The notes beneath the pieces were generated by a model. It saw nothing but the letters and a program-made list of their open reading frames with translations. It did no database searches and was not told the origin of the DNA. This document shows, piece after piece, positions 27,983-36,945 of a stretch of 64,000 nucleotides of DNA. Numbering within the stretch: position 1 is the stretch's first letter; each line of letters begins with the position of its first letter. Both the position numbers and the translations under genes were made by a program. The stretch spans positions 62,001 to 126,000 of the forward strand of contig NZ_JACRSU010000003.1 in assembly GCF_014384785.1 (NCBI RefSeq), written 5' to 3'. Origin of the DNA: Congzhengia minquanensis. Its GTDB lineage: Bacteria; Bacillota; Clostridia; UBA1381; UBA9506.

Positions 27983-29534
27983 GAGGTTTTTCAAAAATTT
28001 TTTTATTTTTTTCCAAAAAGGACGATAAACCGCTTAAGAACCGCATCTTTAGGCTCTTTAAAATCATGCGCGTCTTCTTATAAACATAGCGGAGTTTTAA
28101 CAGCTTCATTCCGAACCGATACAGTTTACCAATGGCGTATTGGTTTTTTTGGATGTTTTTAGAAAGCCTAACCGCCCGTTTGCGAAGCAGGGAAAACTGC
28201 AAAAGAAAAATCAGCCGGTACCAAATTTGGGCCTCAGAATTGTCTGCGCCGCACCAATAGGCCGCAAACTGCTCCTCCATGGGAGCGTTCACGATTTTTT
28301 TTAATTCTTCTTTTGTCAAAACTCCGTTTTCAATGGCAAGGGGAATAATGTCCGTGCCGGGCAAGAAATTCAGGCCGTGAAGCTGAAGTTCAAAGGGCGG
28401 CTGAAAGCGGCGCACCAAATGAAAGGTCTGTTTTAAATCGTCTAACGATTCAAAGGGGTGGTTTAACATAAAGTCGTAGCTTGCCCAAAACACGCCGGAG
28501 CGTTTTATTTTTTTCACAGACGAAAGAATTTCCCCGTTTGTTTCATAGCGGTGAAAAATGTCCCTGCGAATGTGGGCCGAGCCGGACTGCACACCGCAAA
28601 TCACCTCGCAAAGCCCCACGGAAACCAGCTTTTTCAAAACGTCCCCGTCAACCATTTTCGGATGGGACCAAATGGTGAAGGGCAAATGAATGTGCCTGTC
28701 ATACAGAGAAACAAACTCGTCTACCCAACCGGGCAGATTGGGAAAGATTTCATCGTAAAAGTGCACAAAAACCAGGTTTTTCAGCTCCCGCTTGGCAATC
28801 AGCAGCTCGTCGATCACACTTTGCACAGACCGGGTGCGCACTTTTTTGGTCCCCTTTGGCAAAAGGCGGCCTAAATTTGAACAGCAGCAGTAGGAGCACG
28901 TAAAGGGGCATCCCCTGGAGGCAATCACCTCATAGCTCATTGCAGAGAGTTGCGGGTCGCCCGGCTTTACCGTGTTGTTTTCAATAAAATAAGCATGTTC
29001 ACACTTAACCGACGGAATTCCATATCCATCTATGTCGTTTAACACACCGTCCACCGAGTTAAAAACAGGCTTGCCGCCTTTTTTATAACACAGGGAGGGA
29101 ACGTTTTTAAAATCCCTTCCGCAGCGCAGTGCGTCGGCCAGCGCGCACATAGCGATTTCCCCGTCAGACCGTAACACAAAATCAGCACCGGCGTCTAACA
29201 TCCGTTCCGGAAACATGGTGGCATATGCCCCGCCGCAAACCACCGGCAGGCCGCATTTTTTCACAGAGCCTAACACTGCGTTTACCGTGTCCATATACAT
29301 AGAGCTCATAACCGAAAGACCAATGATAAACGCGCCCGATGCGCGAATGGTTTCAACAAGCAAATCCAGCTCTAAAATTGTGGCCGGGGTGGGACCGCGG
29401 CTGTTAAACGCTTTAAAAAAGATCGTTACAACGTTGTAGCCGTGCCGTTTTAGGTAGCTATCTAAATACCGCACGCCCAGTGCCTTTACATTATAAAATG
29501 CAATTAATACAACGGTCTTTTTTTTCTTGTCCAT
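27972..29534 (-). CDS. Radical SAM protein with N-terminal B12-binding-like domain
   Basis: The protein has 520 residues; the ATG at 29534 follows AAAGGCG. Residues about 5-135 have the Rossmann-like layout of a cobalamin-binding domain, but the DxHxxG motif that binds cobalamin base-off is absent. The radical SAM triad is RGCPFTCSYC (Cys209, 213, 216), and the barrel continues to about 400 (FYDEIFPNLP, ICGVQSGS, GLNFLPGTDI). The last about 120 residues are basic and helical. Relatives include B12-dependent methylases and BchE-like cyclases; the product here is unknown. No peptide precursor or biosynthetic partner is adjacent. Confidence 0.85.
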   Translation of the reverse strand: MDKKKKTVVLIAFYNVKALGVRYLDSYLKRHGYNVVTIFFKAFNSRGPTPATILELDLLVETIRASGAFIIGLSVMSSMYMDTVNAVLGSVKKCGLPVVCGGAYATMFPERMLDAGADFVLRSDGEIAMCALADALRCGRDFKNVPSLCYKKGGKPVFNSVDGVLNDIDGYGIPSVKCEHAYFIENNTVKPGDPQLSAMSYEVIASRGCPFTCSYCCCSNLGRLLPKGTKKVRTRSVQSVIDELLIAKRELKNLVFVHFYDEIFPNLPGWVDEFVSLYDRHIHLPFTIWSHPKMVDGDVLKKLVSVGLCEVICGVQSGSAHIRRDIFHRYETNGEILSSVKKIKRSGVFWASYDFMLNHPFESLDDLKQTFHLVRRFQPPFELQLHGLNFLPGTDIIPLAIENGVLTKEELKKIVNAPMEEQFAAYWCGADNSEAQIWYRLIFLLQFSLLRKRAVRLSKNIQKNQYAIGKLYRFGMKLLKLRYVYKKTRMILKSLKMRFLSGLSSFLEKNKKIFEKPLDK

Positions 29535-29675
29535 TCTAACAGCGCCTTTCATATGAAAGAAAAAGCAGACTTTTTCTCGCAAAGATGCTATAATGGTTTT
29601 AAGCGAAAAAAATCCTGCATTTTGTAGCTGTATTGTTATGTATTACTAAATATATTCAGAAATCAACAGAAAGAG

Positions 29676-29704
29676 AAAGTCTACCTTTGAACGGAAAAGT
29701 CTAC
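29676..29704. repeat. Short direct repeat downstream of the serine recombinase gene
   Basis: AAAGTCTAC occurs at 29676-29684 and again at 29696-29704, a period of exactly 20 bp (about two helical turns). It could be a protein-binding site; function unknown. Confidence 0.4.
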
Positions 29705-29730
29705 AATTTTTTGCAAAAATCTGTTTTTTC

Positions 29731-30327
29731 TTACGCCCGTTCTTTTGCCCACTTTAAAAAGGTAAACTGTGAAACACTTAAAAGTTCTGCCGCCTGCCGG
29801 GAGTTGAGCTTTTTTTCCCGCCATTTTGAAGCAATTGCGTCAAATGAGTCGGGAACCGGAATGGCTTTCCGGCCAAACTGAACGCCCCGCAGCTTTGCCG
29901 CGGCAATTCCCTCCTTTTGCCGCTGACGGATAAACTCCCGCTCTGTCTGCGCCACATAGGAAAGCAACTGCAAAACAATGTCGCAAATTAAGTGTCCGGT
30001 TAAATCGTTATCCCGCCGGGTGTCAAGCAAGGGCATGTCCAAAACGACAATGGCCGCCTTTTTTTCTTTGGTTAAAAGCCTCCAGTGTTCTAAAATTTCA
30101 TCATAGTTCCGGCCTAAGCGGTCAATGCTTTTTACAACAAGAATATCTCCCTCTTTCAGGCGGGACAAAAGCTTTAAATATCCCGGCCGGTTAAAGTCCT
30201 TGCCGGACTGCTTGTCACAAAATATATTTTTTTTCTTCACGCCAAAGGCACGCAGGGCCAAAATCTGCCGCTGTTCATTCTGGTCCCTTCCGGAAACTCT
30301 GGCATATCCATATGTGGTTTCTTTCAT
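29731..30327 (-). CDS. Small serine recombinase (resolvase/invertase type)
   Basis: The protein has 198 residues; the ATG at 30327 is preferred over one at 30333 because it is better spaced from GGAGGA. The catalytic domain starts YGYARVSGRDQNEQRQ with nucleophile Ser12, and holds SIDRLGRNYDEILEHW and the EREFIRQRQKEGIAAAK helix. A short C-terminal helix-turn-helix (KLNSRQAAELLSVSQFTFLKW, about 174-194) follows. The size and layout are those of Hin/Tn3-resolvase enzymes that invert or resolve short DNA segments. No transposase or phage gene accompanies it. It is divergent from the DeoR-type operon, with a 143 bp shared upstream region. Confidence 0.92.
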   Translation of the reverse strand: MKETTYGYARVSGRDQNEQRQILALRAFGVKKKNIFCDKQSGKDFNRPGYLKLLSRLKEGDILVVKSIDRLGRNYDEILEHWRLLTKEKKAAIVVLDMPLLDTRRDNDLTGHLICDIVLQLLSYVAQTEREFIRQRQKEGIAAAKLRGVQFGRKAIPVPDSFDAIASKWREKKLNSRQAAELLSVSQFTFLKWAKERA

Positions 30328-30385
30328 GGTCATTCCTCCATATTCATATTCTATATTATATCATTTTAGAAGAATGATTCTTTTA

Positions 30386-30479
30386 TGCAAGCAAAAATGT
30401 GTTGACAAACGAACGGCTGTGTAATATAATATGTTGCATAAAGTTGGATTTAGATTGGAGAAAGTAGGATATGCTTGCA
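30386..30479. repeat. 8-bp inverted repeat bracketing the DeoR-operon promoter
   Basis: TGCAAGCA (30386-30393) and its complement TGCTTGCA (30472-30479) flank a consensus promoter. They could be operator half-sites or recombination core sites for the adjacent recombinase. An 8-bp match can arise by chance. Confidence 0.35.
30402..30430 (+). promoter_or_regulatory. Consensus sigma-A promoter of the DeoR operon
   Basis: A perfect TTGACA (30402-30407), 17 bp and perfect TATAAT (30425-30430). Confidence 0.92.
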
Positions 30480-31250
30480 AATGCACGGAGAAACAGAATC
30501 TGTAAATTGCTGCAGACCCAGTCCGCCGTAACAACGGCGGCGCTTGCCAAAAAGTTTAATGTTTCCATTGAAACAATTCGAAAAGATTTACTGAGCCTTG
30601 AAAAAAACAACGAGCTGGTGCGGGTGCATGGCGGCGCGGTGTTAAAGGCTTCGGCGCGGCCCTATTGGGAGCTTTCCAAACGGCTGGACGACAAGCGCCC
30701 GGAGAAGACCGAAGTTTCCCGCCTGGCGGCAAACTATATTAAAAACGGTGACAGCATCGCAATTGACACAGGCAGCACGGCAATTGAATTTATTGAAACG
30801 CTCATGGAGCGGTTTGACACCTTAACCATTGTCACCCATTCCATGGATGTGTTTCAAAAAGCACATGACTTTAAAAACTTTAACATTCTATTGTGCGGCG
30901 GCTATTTTTTAAACCGCGAAAATTCCTTTTACGGAACCTTTGCCAAAGATATGTTAGAGAGAATCCACGTAAGCAAGGTTTTTATCTTTCCCTGGGCCGT
31001 GTCGTTAAGCAACGGCATATGCGACAGCCAGCCTCAGCTGGCGGAAATGCAGCAAAAACTGCTCTCCGTGGGCGATAAGGTCATTGTTCTGGCCGACAGC
31101 AGCAAATATGAAAAGAGCGCGCTTATCAAGGTGGCAGACATGAATCCGGGCTACATCTATATCGCAGACTCCCGGCTGCCCGACGAAGTGAAAGAGGTTT
31201 ATAAAAATAACAATATTACAATTATAACAGGGGAGGAAGACATAAAATGA
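30471..31250 (+). CDS. DeoR-family transcriptional regulator
   Basis: The protein has 259 residues. The N-terminal DeoR winged helix covers about 3-58 (RRNRICKLLQTQSAVTTAAL, then SIETIRKDLLSLEKNNELVRVHGGAVL) and the DeoRC sensor domain about 75-235 (GDSIAIDTGSTAIEF, TIVTHSMDV, LADSSKYEK). The sensor domain usually binds a phosphorylated sugar. The ATG lies after a GGAGAAAGTAGG stretch. The stop overlaps the next gene by ATGA, so regulator, enzyme and transporter are co-translated. It most likely represses its own operon and releases it on a phospho-sugar. Confidence 0.93.
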   Translation: MLANARRNRICKLLQTQSAVTTAALAKKFNVSIETIRKDLLSLEKNNELVRVHGGAVLKASARPYWELSKRLDDKRPEKTEVSRLAANYIKNGDSIAIDTGSTAIEFIETLMERFDTLTIVTHSMDVFQKAHDFKNFNILLCGGYFLNRENSFYGTFAKDMLERIHVSKVFIFPWAVSLSNGICDSQPQLAEMQQKLLSVGDKVIVLADSSKYEKSALIKVADMNPGYIYIADSRLPDEVKEVYKNNNITIITGEEDIK

Positions 31251-32011
31251 AGGTTTTGTTAATTTTAAGTGACGGTATGCGGCCAGACAGTTTAGAGGGG
31301 CATCCGGTGATTGAAACGCTGAAGAAAAAAAGCACCTATTGCATGAACGCCCGAACGGTTGAACCGTCGGTGACCCTGCCGTGCCATATGTCGCTGTTTC
31401 ACAGCGTAGATCCGTCGCGGCACGGAACCACTACAAACACCTATGCGCCGCAGGTAAGACCCATTTCCGGCCTGTTTGAGCAGCTGAAGCAAAAAGAGAA
31501 AAGATGTGCTATGTTTTATAACTGGGAGGAGCTGCGCGACCTCTCCCGACCGGACTCCCTGAGCCACAGCGAATATTGTTCCGGTCATGTCTATGGATTT
31601 GAGGAAACGAACCGGCAGCTTTGCAGAAAAGCAACCCAATTTTTAACGGACAATGACGTTGATTTCACGTTTTTATACCTTGGCTGGGTTGACGAGGCAG
31701 GCCATGCCTTTGGCTGGATGAGCGAAGAATATCTGCATGCGGTGCGGGAAACCTGCAACATGGTCGGCAGTCTGATTGATACGTTGGGAGACGAATATAC
31801 CATCATTATAACAGCAGACCACGGCGGACATGACAGAATACATGGAACCAATTTAAAAGAGGACATGACCATTCCCATGTTTTTCTGCGGCGCACCGTTT
31901 ACACAAAATAAGCAAATTGACGGCGTCAGCATAAAAGACATTGCGCCTACGGTGGCAAGCCTGCTTGGGGCGGAGCCGGCCAAAGAATGGGAAGGCAGCG
32001 TTATCAGATGA
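31247..32011 (+). CDS. Alkaline-phosphatase-superfamily phosphodiesterase/pyrophosphatase-like enzyme
   Basis: The protein has 254 residues, short for the superfamily. Metal and catalytic residues are visible: Asp9 in LSDGMRPD, nucleophile Thr43 in VEPSVTLPCHMS, the YLGWVDEAGHAFGW metal site, ITADHGGHDRIHG and a final His-poor tail. This pattern is that of type-I nucleotide pyrophosphatase/phosphodiesterases rather than of alkaline phosphatase. There is no signal peptide, so it acts in the cytoplasm, probably on an imported phosphodiester or phosphonate-type compound. It is coupled by ATGA overlaps to the DeoR regulator upstream and the MFS carrier downstream. Confidence 0.85.
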   Translation: MKVLLILSDGMRPDSLEGHPVIETLKKKSTYCMNARTVEPSVTLPCHMSLFHSVDPSRHGTTTNTYAPQVRPISGLFEQLKQKEKRCAMFYNWEELRDLSRPDSLSHSEYCSGHVYGFEETNRQLCRKATQFLTDNDVDFTFLYLGWVDEAGHAFGWMSEEYLHAVRETCNMVGSLIDTLGDEYTIIITADHGGHDRIHGTNLKEDMTIPMFFCGAPFTQNKQIDGVSIKDIAPTVASLLGAEPAKEWEGSVIR

Positions 32012-33222
32012 ACAAAATAACGGAAAAACATGCGGTGAACCGCATGATTTTGTTGTTTACAGCGCTTTACTTAATCAGCTATGTGACAAGAATTAATTAT
32101 GGCGCGGTGATAGCAGAGCTGGTCAGCGCAGAAGAAATTCAGAAATCCCTTGCCTCCCTTGCGCTGACGGCCAGCGCGGTAACCTATGGGGCAGGGCAGC
32201 TTATAAGCGGTTTTTTAGGAGACAGAATTGAACCCAAAAAACTAATTTTTTCGGGGCTTTTGGTAACCATTTTCATGAATCTGCTTATTCCCTTTTGCCG
32301 CACGCCCTATCAAATGACAGCGGTGTGGGGAATTAACGGTATGGCCCAGGCCTTTATGTGGCCGCCGCTGGTAAAGATTATGACGGTGCTGTTCACAGAA
32401 GAAACCTATAAAAAGGCCTGCGTAATTGTTTCCTGGGGCAGCTCCTGCGGCACAATTTTGGTATATCTGCTTTCACCGGTGTGTATCTATTTTGCGGGCT
32501 GGAGGGCTATTTTTGTTCTGTCTGCGCTGTGTGCGGCAGTTATGGCGGCAATTTGGCTAAAAAAATGTCCCGGCGTGAAAGAATTTTCCGGCACAGCCAC
32601 GGCTGAAACACAGGAGCGCAAGCCGCTTACCAGGAACATAATTTTCCTGCTGCCGGGCATTATGCTTGCAATTGCACTGCAGGGCATGCTTCGCGACGGC
32701 GTTACCACCTGGATGCCGTCTTACATATCTGAAACCTTTCACTTAAGCAGCAAAATTTCTATTTTAACCGGCGTAGTACTGCCGGTGTTCAGCATTGTAA
32801 CCTTTCAGGTTACGTCGCTGATTTACCGAAAAAAAGTGCGCAACGAACTGCTTTTAAGTGGAATGCTTTATTTGACGGGCTTTACCGCGGCGCTGGTGCT
32901 GGCGCTGACAAACGGCGCAAACGCAGGTTTATCTGTGTTTTTAACGGCGCTGTTGACAGGAAGCATGCACGGCGTGAACCTGATTTTGGTCTGCATGGTT
33001 CCGCCCTATTTTAAGCGGTTCGGACGCATATCCTTTGCTTCGGGCATGCTGAACTTCTGCACCTATGTGGGAAGCGCGGTATCCACCTTCGGAATGGCAG
33101 TTTTTTCCGAGCGTTTTGGCTGGAACAGTACGGTTTTTTTGTGGAGCGCAATTGCGCTGTTCGGCGGCGGAGCCTGTCTTGCGATTTCAAAGGGCTGGGG
33201 CCGGTTTGCAAAAGAAGCATAA
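32008..33222 (+). CDS. MFS transporter, organophosphate:phosphate antiporter (GlpT/UhpT)-like
   Basis: The protein has 404 residues with about twelve membrane helices. ATG 32008 overlaps the preceding stop by ATGA. The N-terminal block ALYLISYVTRINYGAVIAEL resembles the FLGYVCYNFDRKNFS-type start of GlpT/UhpT, and the loop GQLISGFLGDRIEPKKLIF is the MFS motif A. It probably imports a phosphorylated compound, such as a glycerophosphodiester or sugar phosphate, for the adjacent phosphodiesterase; the substrate is inferred from context only. The gene ends at a bidirectional terminator shared with argH. Confidence 0.85.
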   Translation: MNKITEKHAVNRMILLFTALYLISYVTRINYGAVIAELVSAEEIQKSLASLALTASAVTYGAGQLISGFLGDRIEPKKLIFSGLLVTIFMNLLIPFCRTPYQMTAVWGINGMAQAFMWPPLVKIMTVLFTEETYKKACVIVSWGSSCGTILVYLLSPVCIYFAGWRAIFVLSALCAAVMAAIWLKKCPGVKEFSGTATAETQERKPLTRNIIFLLPGIMLAIALQGMLRDGVTTWMPSYISETFHLSSKISILTGVVLPVFSIVTFQVTSLIYRKKVRNELLLSGMLYLTGFTAALVLALTNGANAGLSVFLTALLTGSMHGVNLILVCMVPPYFKRFGRISFASGMLNFCTYVGSAVSTFGMAVFSERFGWNSTVFLWSAIALFGGGACLAISKGWGRFAKEA

Positions 33223-33226
33223 AAAT

Positions 33227-33262
33227 AAGGGGCTGCAGCCTTTTGCTGCAGCCCCTTTTTAT
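33227..33262. terminator. Bidirectional terminator between the MFS gene and argH
   Basis: A perfect 13-bp stem 33227-33239 / 33245-33257 (AAGGGGCTGCAGC) with T-runs on the plus side serves the two convergent genes. Confidence 0.85.
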
Positions 33263-33270
33263 TTTACAGT

Positions 33271-34650
33271 TTATTTTAATTGTTCATATCCCTTATCAAT
33301 TTCTTTTTGTACCTGTTCTTTTGCAGGGCCGCCGGTAATATTACGCTCTGCAACGCAGGTTGCAACGTCAATGGCGTTGTAAATGTCCTCCTCAATTAAA
33401 TCGGAAAACTCCTGAAATTCCGAAAGGGAAAATTCGTCTAAATCCCGGTTGGTTTCCACCGCCCGCGCGACCATTTTTCCCACAATGGCGTGGGAGGAAC
33501 GGAACGGAACGCCCTTTTTCACCAGATAGTCTGCAATGTCTGTGGCGTTGGTAAAGCCGCCCTTTGCGCCTTGTTTCATCTTTTCGCCGTTTACTTTCAT
33601 GGTGCGCACCATGTTGGTGAACACCGGCAGGCAAAGCTTCACGGTGTCCAAAGCGTCGAACGCCGCCTCTTTATCCTCCTGCATATCCTTGTTATAGGCC
33701 AAGGGAAGCCCTTTCATGGTGGTGAGAAGCGACATTAAATGACCGTAAACCCGCCCGGTTTTTCCACGGATTAACTCCGCCACGTCAGGATTTTTTTTCT
33801 GCGGCATGATGGAGGAGCCGGTGGAATAGCTGTCGTCCATCTCCACAAAGGCAAACTCGTGGCTGGACCAGAGCACCAATTCCTCGCAGAAGCGGGACAG
33901 GTGCATCATAATCATGGAGAGAACAGACAGAAATTCAATGACAAAATCCCGGTCGGAAACGCCGTCTAAGGAGTTTGAAGTAACGGCGTCAAATCCCAGC
34001 TTTTCCGCCACAAATTCCCGGTCTAAGGGATAGGTTGTGCCCGCTAAGGCGCCGGAGCCTAAGGGCATAACGTTCACTCTTCTGCGGCAGTCTGTTAGTC
34101 TTTCTAAATCCCTGGAAAACATTTGAAAATAAGCCATCACATGGTGGGCAAAGGTCACGGGCTGGGCTTTTTGCAAATGGGTGTAGCCCGGCATAATGGT
34201 GTCTACATGCGCTGAGGCCAAATCAAGCAAAACGGTCATGGTGTTTTTCAGCATTTCTATCAATTCGTCGCTTTCGTCTCTTAAATACATGCGCAAATCC
34301 AGGGTCACCTGGTCGTTGCGGCTCCTGCCGGTGTGCAGTTTTTTTCCCGCGTCGCCGATGCGCTCGGTTAAAATAGTTTCGATGTTCATATGAATGTCCT
34401 CGGCATCAATCGAAAATTCCACCTTGCCGTTTTCAATGTCTTTTAAAATTTCGCCCAGCGTTTTCACAATCAGCGCCGCGTCGTCTTTTGGAATAATGCC
34501 CTGCCTGCCCAGCATTTCGGCGTGGGCCATGCTCCCTTTTATGTCCTGCCTGTACATGCGCGCGTCAAACCGGATAGAAGAATTAAAATCGTCTACCAGC
34601 GCGTCTGTTGCCTTACTGAATCTACCGCCCCAAAGCTTCATTTGTGTCAC
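33271..34650 (-). CDS. argH: Argininosuccinate lyase
   Basis: The protein has 459 residues when started at the GTG at 34650, 5 bp after AAAGG; TTG 34653 and ATG 34641 are alternatives. It cleaves argininosuccinate to arginine and fumarate, the last step of arginine synthesis. The N-terminal KLWGGRFSK, the [10 protein letters not shown] catalytic block, [16 protein letters not shown] and the fumarase-superfamily signature [12 protein letters not shown] are intact. argG, its usual partner, is not in the window, so the gene stands alone, convergent to the MFS gene. Confidence 0.97.
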   Translation of the reverse strand: MTQMKLWGGRFSKATDALVDDFNSSIRFDARMYRQDIKGSMAHAEMLGRQGIIPKDDAALIVKTLGEILKDIENGKVEFSIDAEDIHMNIETILTERIGDAGKKLHTGRSRNDQVTLDLRMYLRDESDELIEMLKNTMTVLLDLASAHVDTIMPGYTHLQKAQPVTFAHHVMAYFQMFSRDLERLTDCRRRVNVMPLGSGALAGTTYPLDREFVAEKLGFDAVTSNSLDGVSDRDFVIEFLSVLSMIMMHLSRFCEELVLWSSHEFAFVEMDDSYSTGSSIMPQKKNPDVAELIRGKTGRVYGHLMSLLTTMKGLPLAYNKDMQEDKEAAFDALDTVKLCLPVFTNMVRTMKVNGEKMKQGAKGGFTNATDIADYLVKKGVPFRSSHAIVGKMVARAVETNRDLDEFSLSEFQEFSDLIEEDIYNAIDVATCVAERNITGGPAKEQVQKEIDKGYEQLK

Positions 34651-34673
34651 CAAAACCTTTCTATTTTAATCCG

Positions 34674-34702
34674 TTGCATTTTATTTCGTGGTATGGTATA
34701 AT
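34674..34702 (+). promoter_or_regulatory. Promoter of the ruvC operon
   Basis: TTGCAT (34674-34679), 17 bp, TATAAT (34697-34702), in the region shared divergently with argH. Confidence 0.7.
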
Positions 34703-34763
34703 AATTTATTATACATGATAATTAAGAAAATCTCAACTTTTTTTTGAAATTCGGGAGAAAACA

Positions 34764-35264
34764 ATGATTATTTTAGGAATCGACCCCGGAATTGCCATTG
34801 TTGGCTATGGCGTGATTTTCTATGACGGGCTTGGGTTTCAGCCTGTGGAATACGGCGCAATTACAACGCCCGCCGGGGACAAGCTAACCGACCGCCTGCG
34901 GGATATTTATGAGAGCATAGGCGTGCTGATTGAAAAGCACAAGCCGGACGCATTTTCCATTGAAGAGCTGTTTTTTAACACCAATGTAAAAACCGCCATC
35001 ACCGTGGCCCATGGCAGGGGTGTGTGTCTTTTGGCGCCGTCCATTTTAAACGTGCCCATTTTTGAATATACCCCCCTCCAGGTTAAACAGGCCATCTGCG
35101 GCTACGGCCGGGCGGACAAGGCCCAGGTGCAGAGAATGGTGACGTCGATGCTCAAGCTAAATGCTATTCCAAAGCCCGACGACGTGGCCGACGCTTTAGC
35201 CATTGCCATGTGCCACGGCTATTCGGCCAAATATCACAACCTGATAAAAGAAGAAGGAATTTAA
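34764..35264 (+). CDS. ruvC: Crossover junction endodeoxyribonuclease RuvC
   Basis: The protein has 166 residues, the standard length. It resolves Holliday junctions as a dimer with RuvAB. The four acidic catalytic residues are all present: Asp7 (ILGIDPGI), Glu67 or Glu68 (SIEELFF), and Asp140 plus Asp143 (KPDDVADALAIA). It is 5 bp upstream of ruvA and heads the order ruvC-ruvA-ruvB. GGGAGAAAAC precedes the ATG. Confidence 0.97.
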   Translation: MIILGIDPGIAIVGYGVIFYDGLGFQPVEYGAITTPAGDKLTDRLRDIYESIGVLIEKHKPDAFSIEELFFNTNVKTAITVAHGRGVCLLAPSILNVPIFEYTPLQVKQAICGYGRADKAQVQRMVTSMLKLNAIPKPDDVADALAIAMCHGYSAKYHNLIKEEGI

Positions 35265-35269
35265 AACAT

Positions 35270-35860
35270 ATGATAGCATTTGTAGACGGAACAGTGGAAT
35301 ATATTGAAGAAACCGCGGCGGTGATAAATGCCGGCGGCTTTGGCTGCCGCATTTTTATGACGCCTGCCGCCCTTTCCGCCCTGACCATAGGCGAACCAGT
35401 GCGGATACATACATACCTGCGGGTGGGGGAGGATATTTTCGCGCTTTACGGCTTTTTAACCCGGGAGGAGATGGATATGTTTAAAATGCTCCTTTCCGTA
35501 AACGGCGCGGGGCCGAAAGCGGCGCTGGCGGTTTTGTCCGCGCTGTCCCCCCAGGCGTTGACGCTGGCGGTGGTAACAGACGATTATAAATCCATCACCA
35601 AAGCCCAGGGGGTTGGCCCCAAGCTGGCGCAGAAAATTGTGCTGGAGCTTAAGGATAAATTTAAAGGAAAAGAAATTGCAGTTGGCGGCGCGGCGGCCGA
35701 GGCCTTTTCCCCGTCTTCCGGCGGAAACGACGCGGTGGAGGCGCTGGTGGTTTTGGGCTATTCCCGTGGGGAGGCCATGCTTGCCGTGTCGAAGGTTTCA
35801 AAGGATTTAAGCACGGAAGATACCATTAAGGCGGCCCTAATTCAGTTAATGAAACAGTAG
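35270..35860 (+). CDS. ruvA: Holliday junction branch migration protein RuvA
   Basis: The protein has 196 residues; the ATG at 35270 gives the typical start MIAFVDGTV. Domain I is an OB fold (1-63), domain II holds the two helix-hairpin-helix motifs (VNGAGPKAALAVLSAL and AQGVGPKLAQKIVLEL) and domain III (about 148-196) is the RuvB-binding helix set (VEALVVLGYSRGEAM). It binds four-way junctions as a tetramer and loads RuvB. Confidence 0.97.
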   Translation: MIAFVDGTVEYIEETAAVINAGGFGCRIFMTPAALSALTIGEPVRIHTYLRVGEDIFALYGFLTREEMDMFKMLLSVNGAGPKAALAVLSALSPQALTLAVVTDDYKSITKAQGVGPKLAQKIVLELKDKFKGKEIAVGGAAAEAFSPSSGGNDAVEALVVLGYSRGEAMLAVSKVSKDLSTEDTIKAALIQLMKQ

Positions 35861-35871
35861 GAGGATAGAAC

Positions 35872-36933
35872 ATGCCCATAGAACAGGGATTTGAAGATCG
35901 GATTGTCACGTCGAGAACCCTCGGCGAGGACACAGAAGTGGAATATAGCCTAAGGCCAAAAGCCTTAACGGAATATATCGGGCAGAACAAGGTGAAAGAG
36001 AACCTAACCGTTTACATTGAAGCGGCAAAGGCCAGAAAAGAGCCTTTAGACCATGTGCTGCTTTACGGCCCTCCGGGGCTTGGCAAAACCACCCTTGCGG
36101 GCATTATTGCCAACGAAATGGGCGTGAGCATTCGCGTAACCTCCGGCCCTGCCATTGAAAAGGCGGGAGATTTGGCGGCAATTCTCACCAGCCTGTCCCA
36201 CGGCGACATTCTGTTTATTGATGAAATTCACCGGTTGTCCAGAAGCGTGGAGGAAATTTTATATCCCGCCATGGAGGACTATTCGTTAGACATTATTTTA
36301 GGCAAAGGCCCCGGCGCACACTCGGTGCGGCTGGATTTGCCCAGGTTTACGCTAATTGGCGCAACCACCAGAACGGGACTGCTCACTGCCCCGCTCAGGG
36401 ACCGGTTCGGCGTTATCAGCCGCTTAGAGCTTTACACGCCGGAGGAGCTATCGGAAATTATTGTCCGCTCGGCGTCGATTTTAGGAACGGAAATTGACAG
36501 AAGCGGCGCGGTGGAAATTGCCCGCCGTTCCAGGGGAACGCCCAGAATCGCCAACCGGATGTTAAAGCGTGTGCGGGATTTTGCCGAGGTAAAAGGCAAC
36601 GGCAAAATAACGGAAAAAATTGCAGATCAGGCCCTTTCCCGCATGGAGGTGGACAAGCTTGGGCTTGACATGATTGACCGCAAAATGATGATGTTCATCA
36701 TTGAAAACTTCGGCGGCGGCCCTGTGGGGCTGGACACCTTAGCGGCCTCCATCGGCGAGGACTCCAACACCATTGAAGACGTATATGAGCCATATTTATT
36801 GCAGCTGGGCTTTTTAAACCGAACCCCCCGGGGCAGAATGGCCACAGTGAGGGCTTATGAGCATTTCGGTGTGAAATATGAGCGGGAAGAGACAAATTTG
36901 GCCCAGCAGTCGGTATTCGACATAGAAGATTAA
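35872..36933 (+). CDS. ruvB: Holliday junction branch migration helicase RuvB
   Basis: The protein has 353 residues. It is a hexameric AAA+ motor: Walker [10 protein letters not shown], Walker B FIDEIHRL, sensor [19 protein letters not shown] and the C-terminal winged helix ([21 protein letters not shown]) are all intact. The ATG follows AGGAGG 11 bp after ruvA. The first ten residues ([10 protein letters not shown]) and [16 protein letters not shown] are usual for the family. Confidence 0.97.
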   Translation: MPIEQGFEDRIVTSRTLGEDTEVEYSLRPKALTEYIGQNKVKENLTVYIEAAKARKEPLDHVLLYGPPGLGKTTLAGIIANEMGVSIRVTSGPAIEKAGDLAAILTSLSHGDILFIDEIHRLSRSVEEILYPAMEDYSLDIILGKGPGAHSVRLDLPRFTLIGATTRTGLLTAPLRDRFGVISRLELYTPEELSEIIVRSASILGTEIDRSGAVEIARRSRGTPRIANRMLKRVRDFAEVKGNGKITEKIADQALSRMEVDKLGLDMIDRKMMMFIIENFGGGPVGLDTLAASIGEDSNTIEDVYEPYLLQLGFLNRTPRGRMATVRAYEHFGVKYEREETNLAQQSVFDIED

Positions 36934-36945
36934 AGGCGGTGTGCC

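Noticed and set aside
29731-30327. Serine recombinase as part of a transposon or prophage
   Set aside because: No transposase, resolution partner, phage gene or long terminal repeat occurs on either side.
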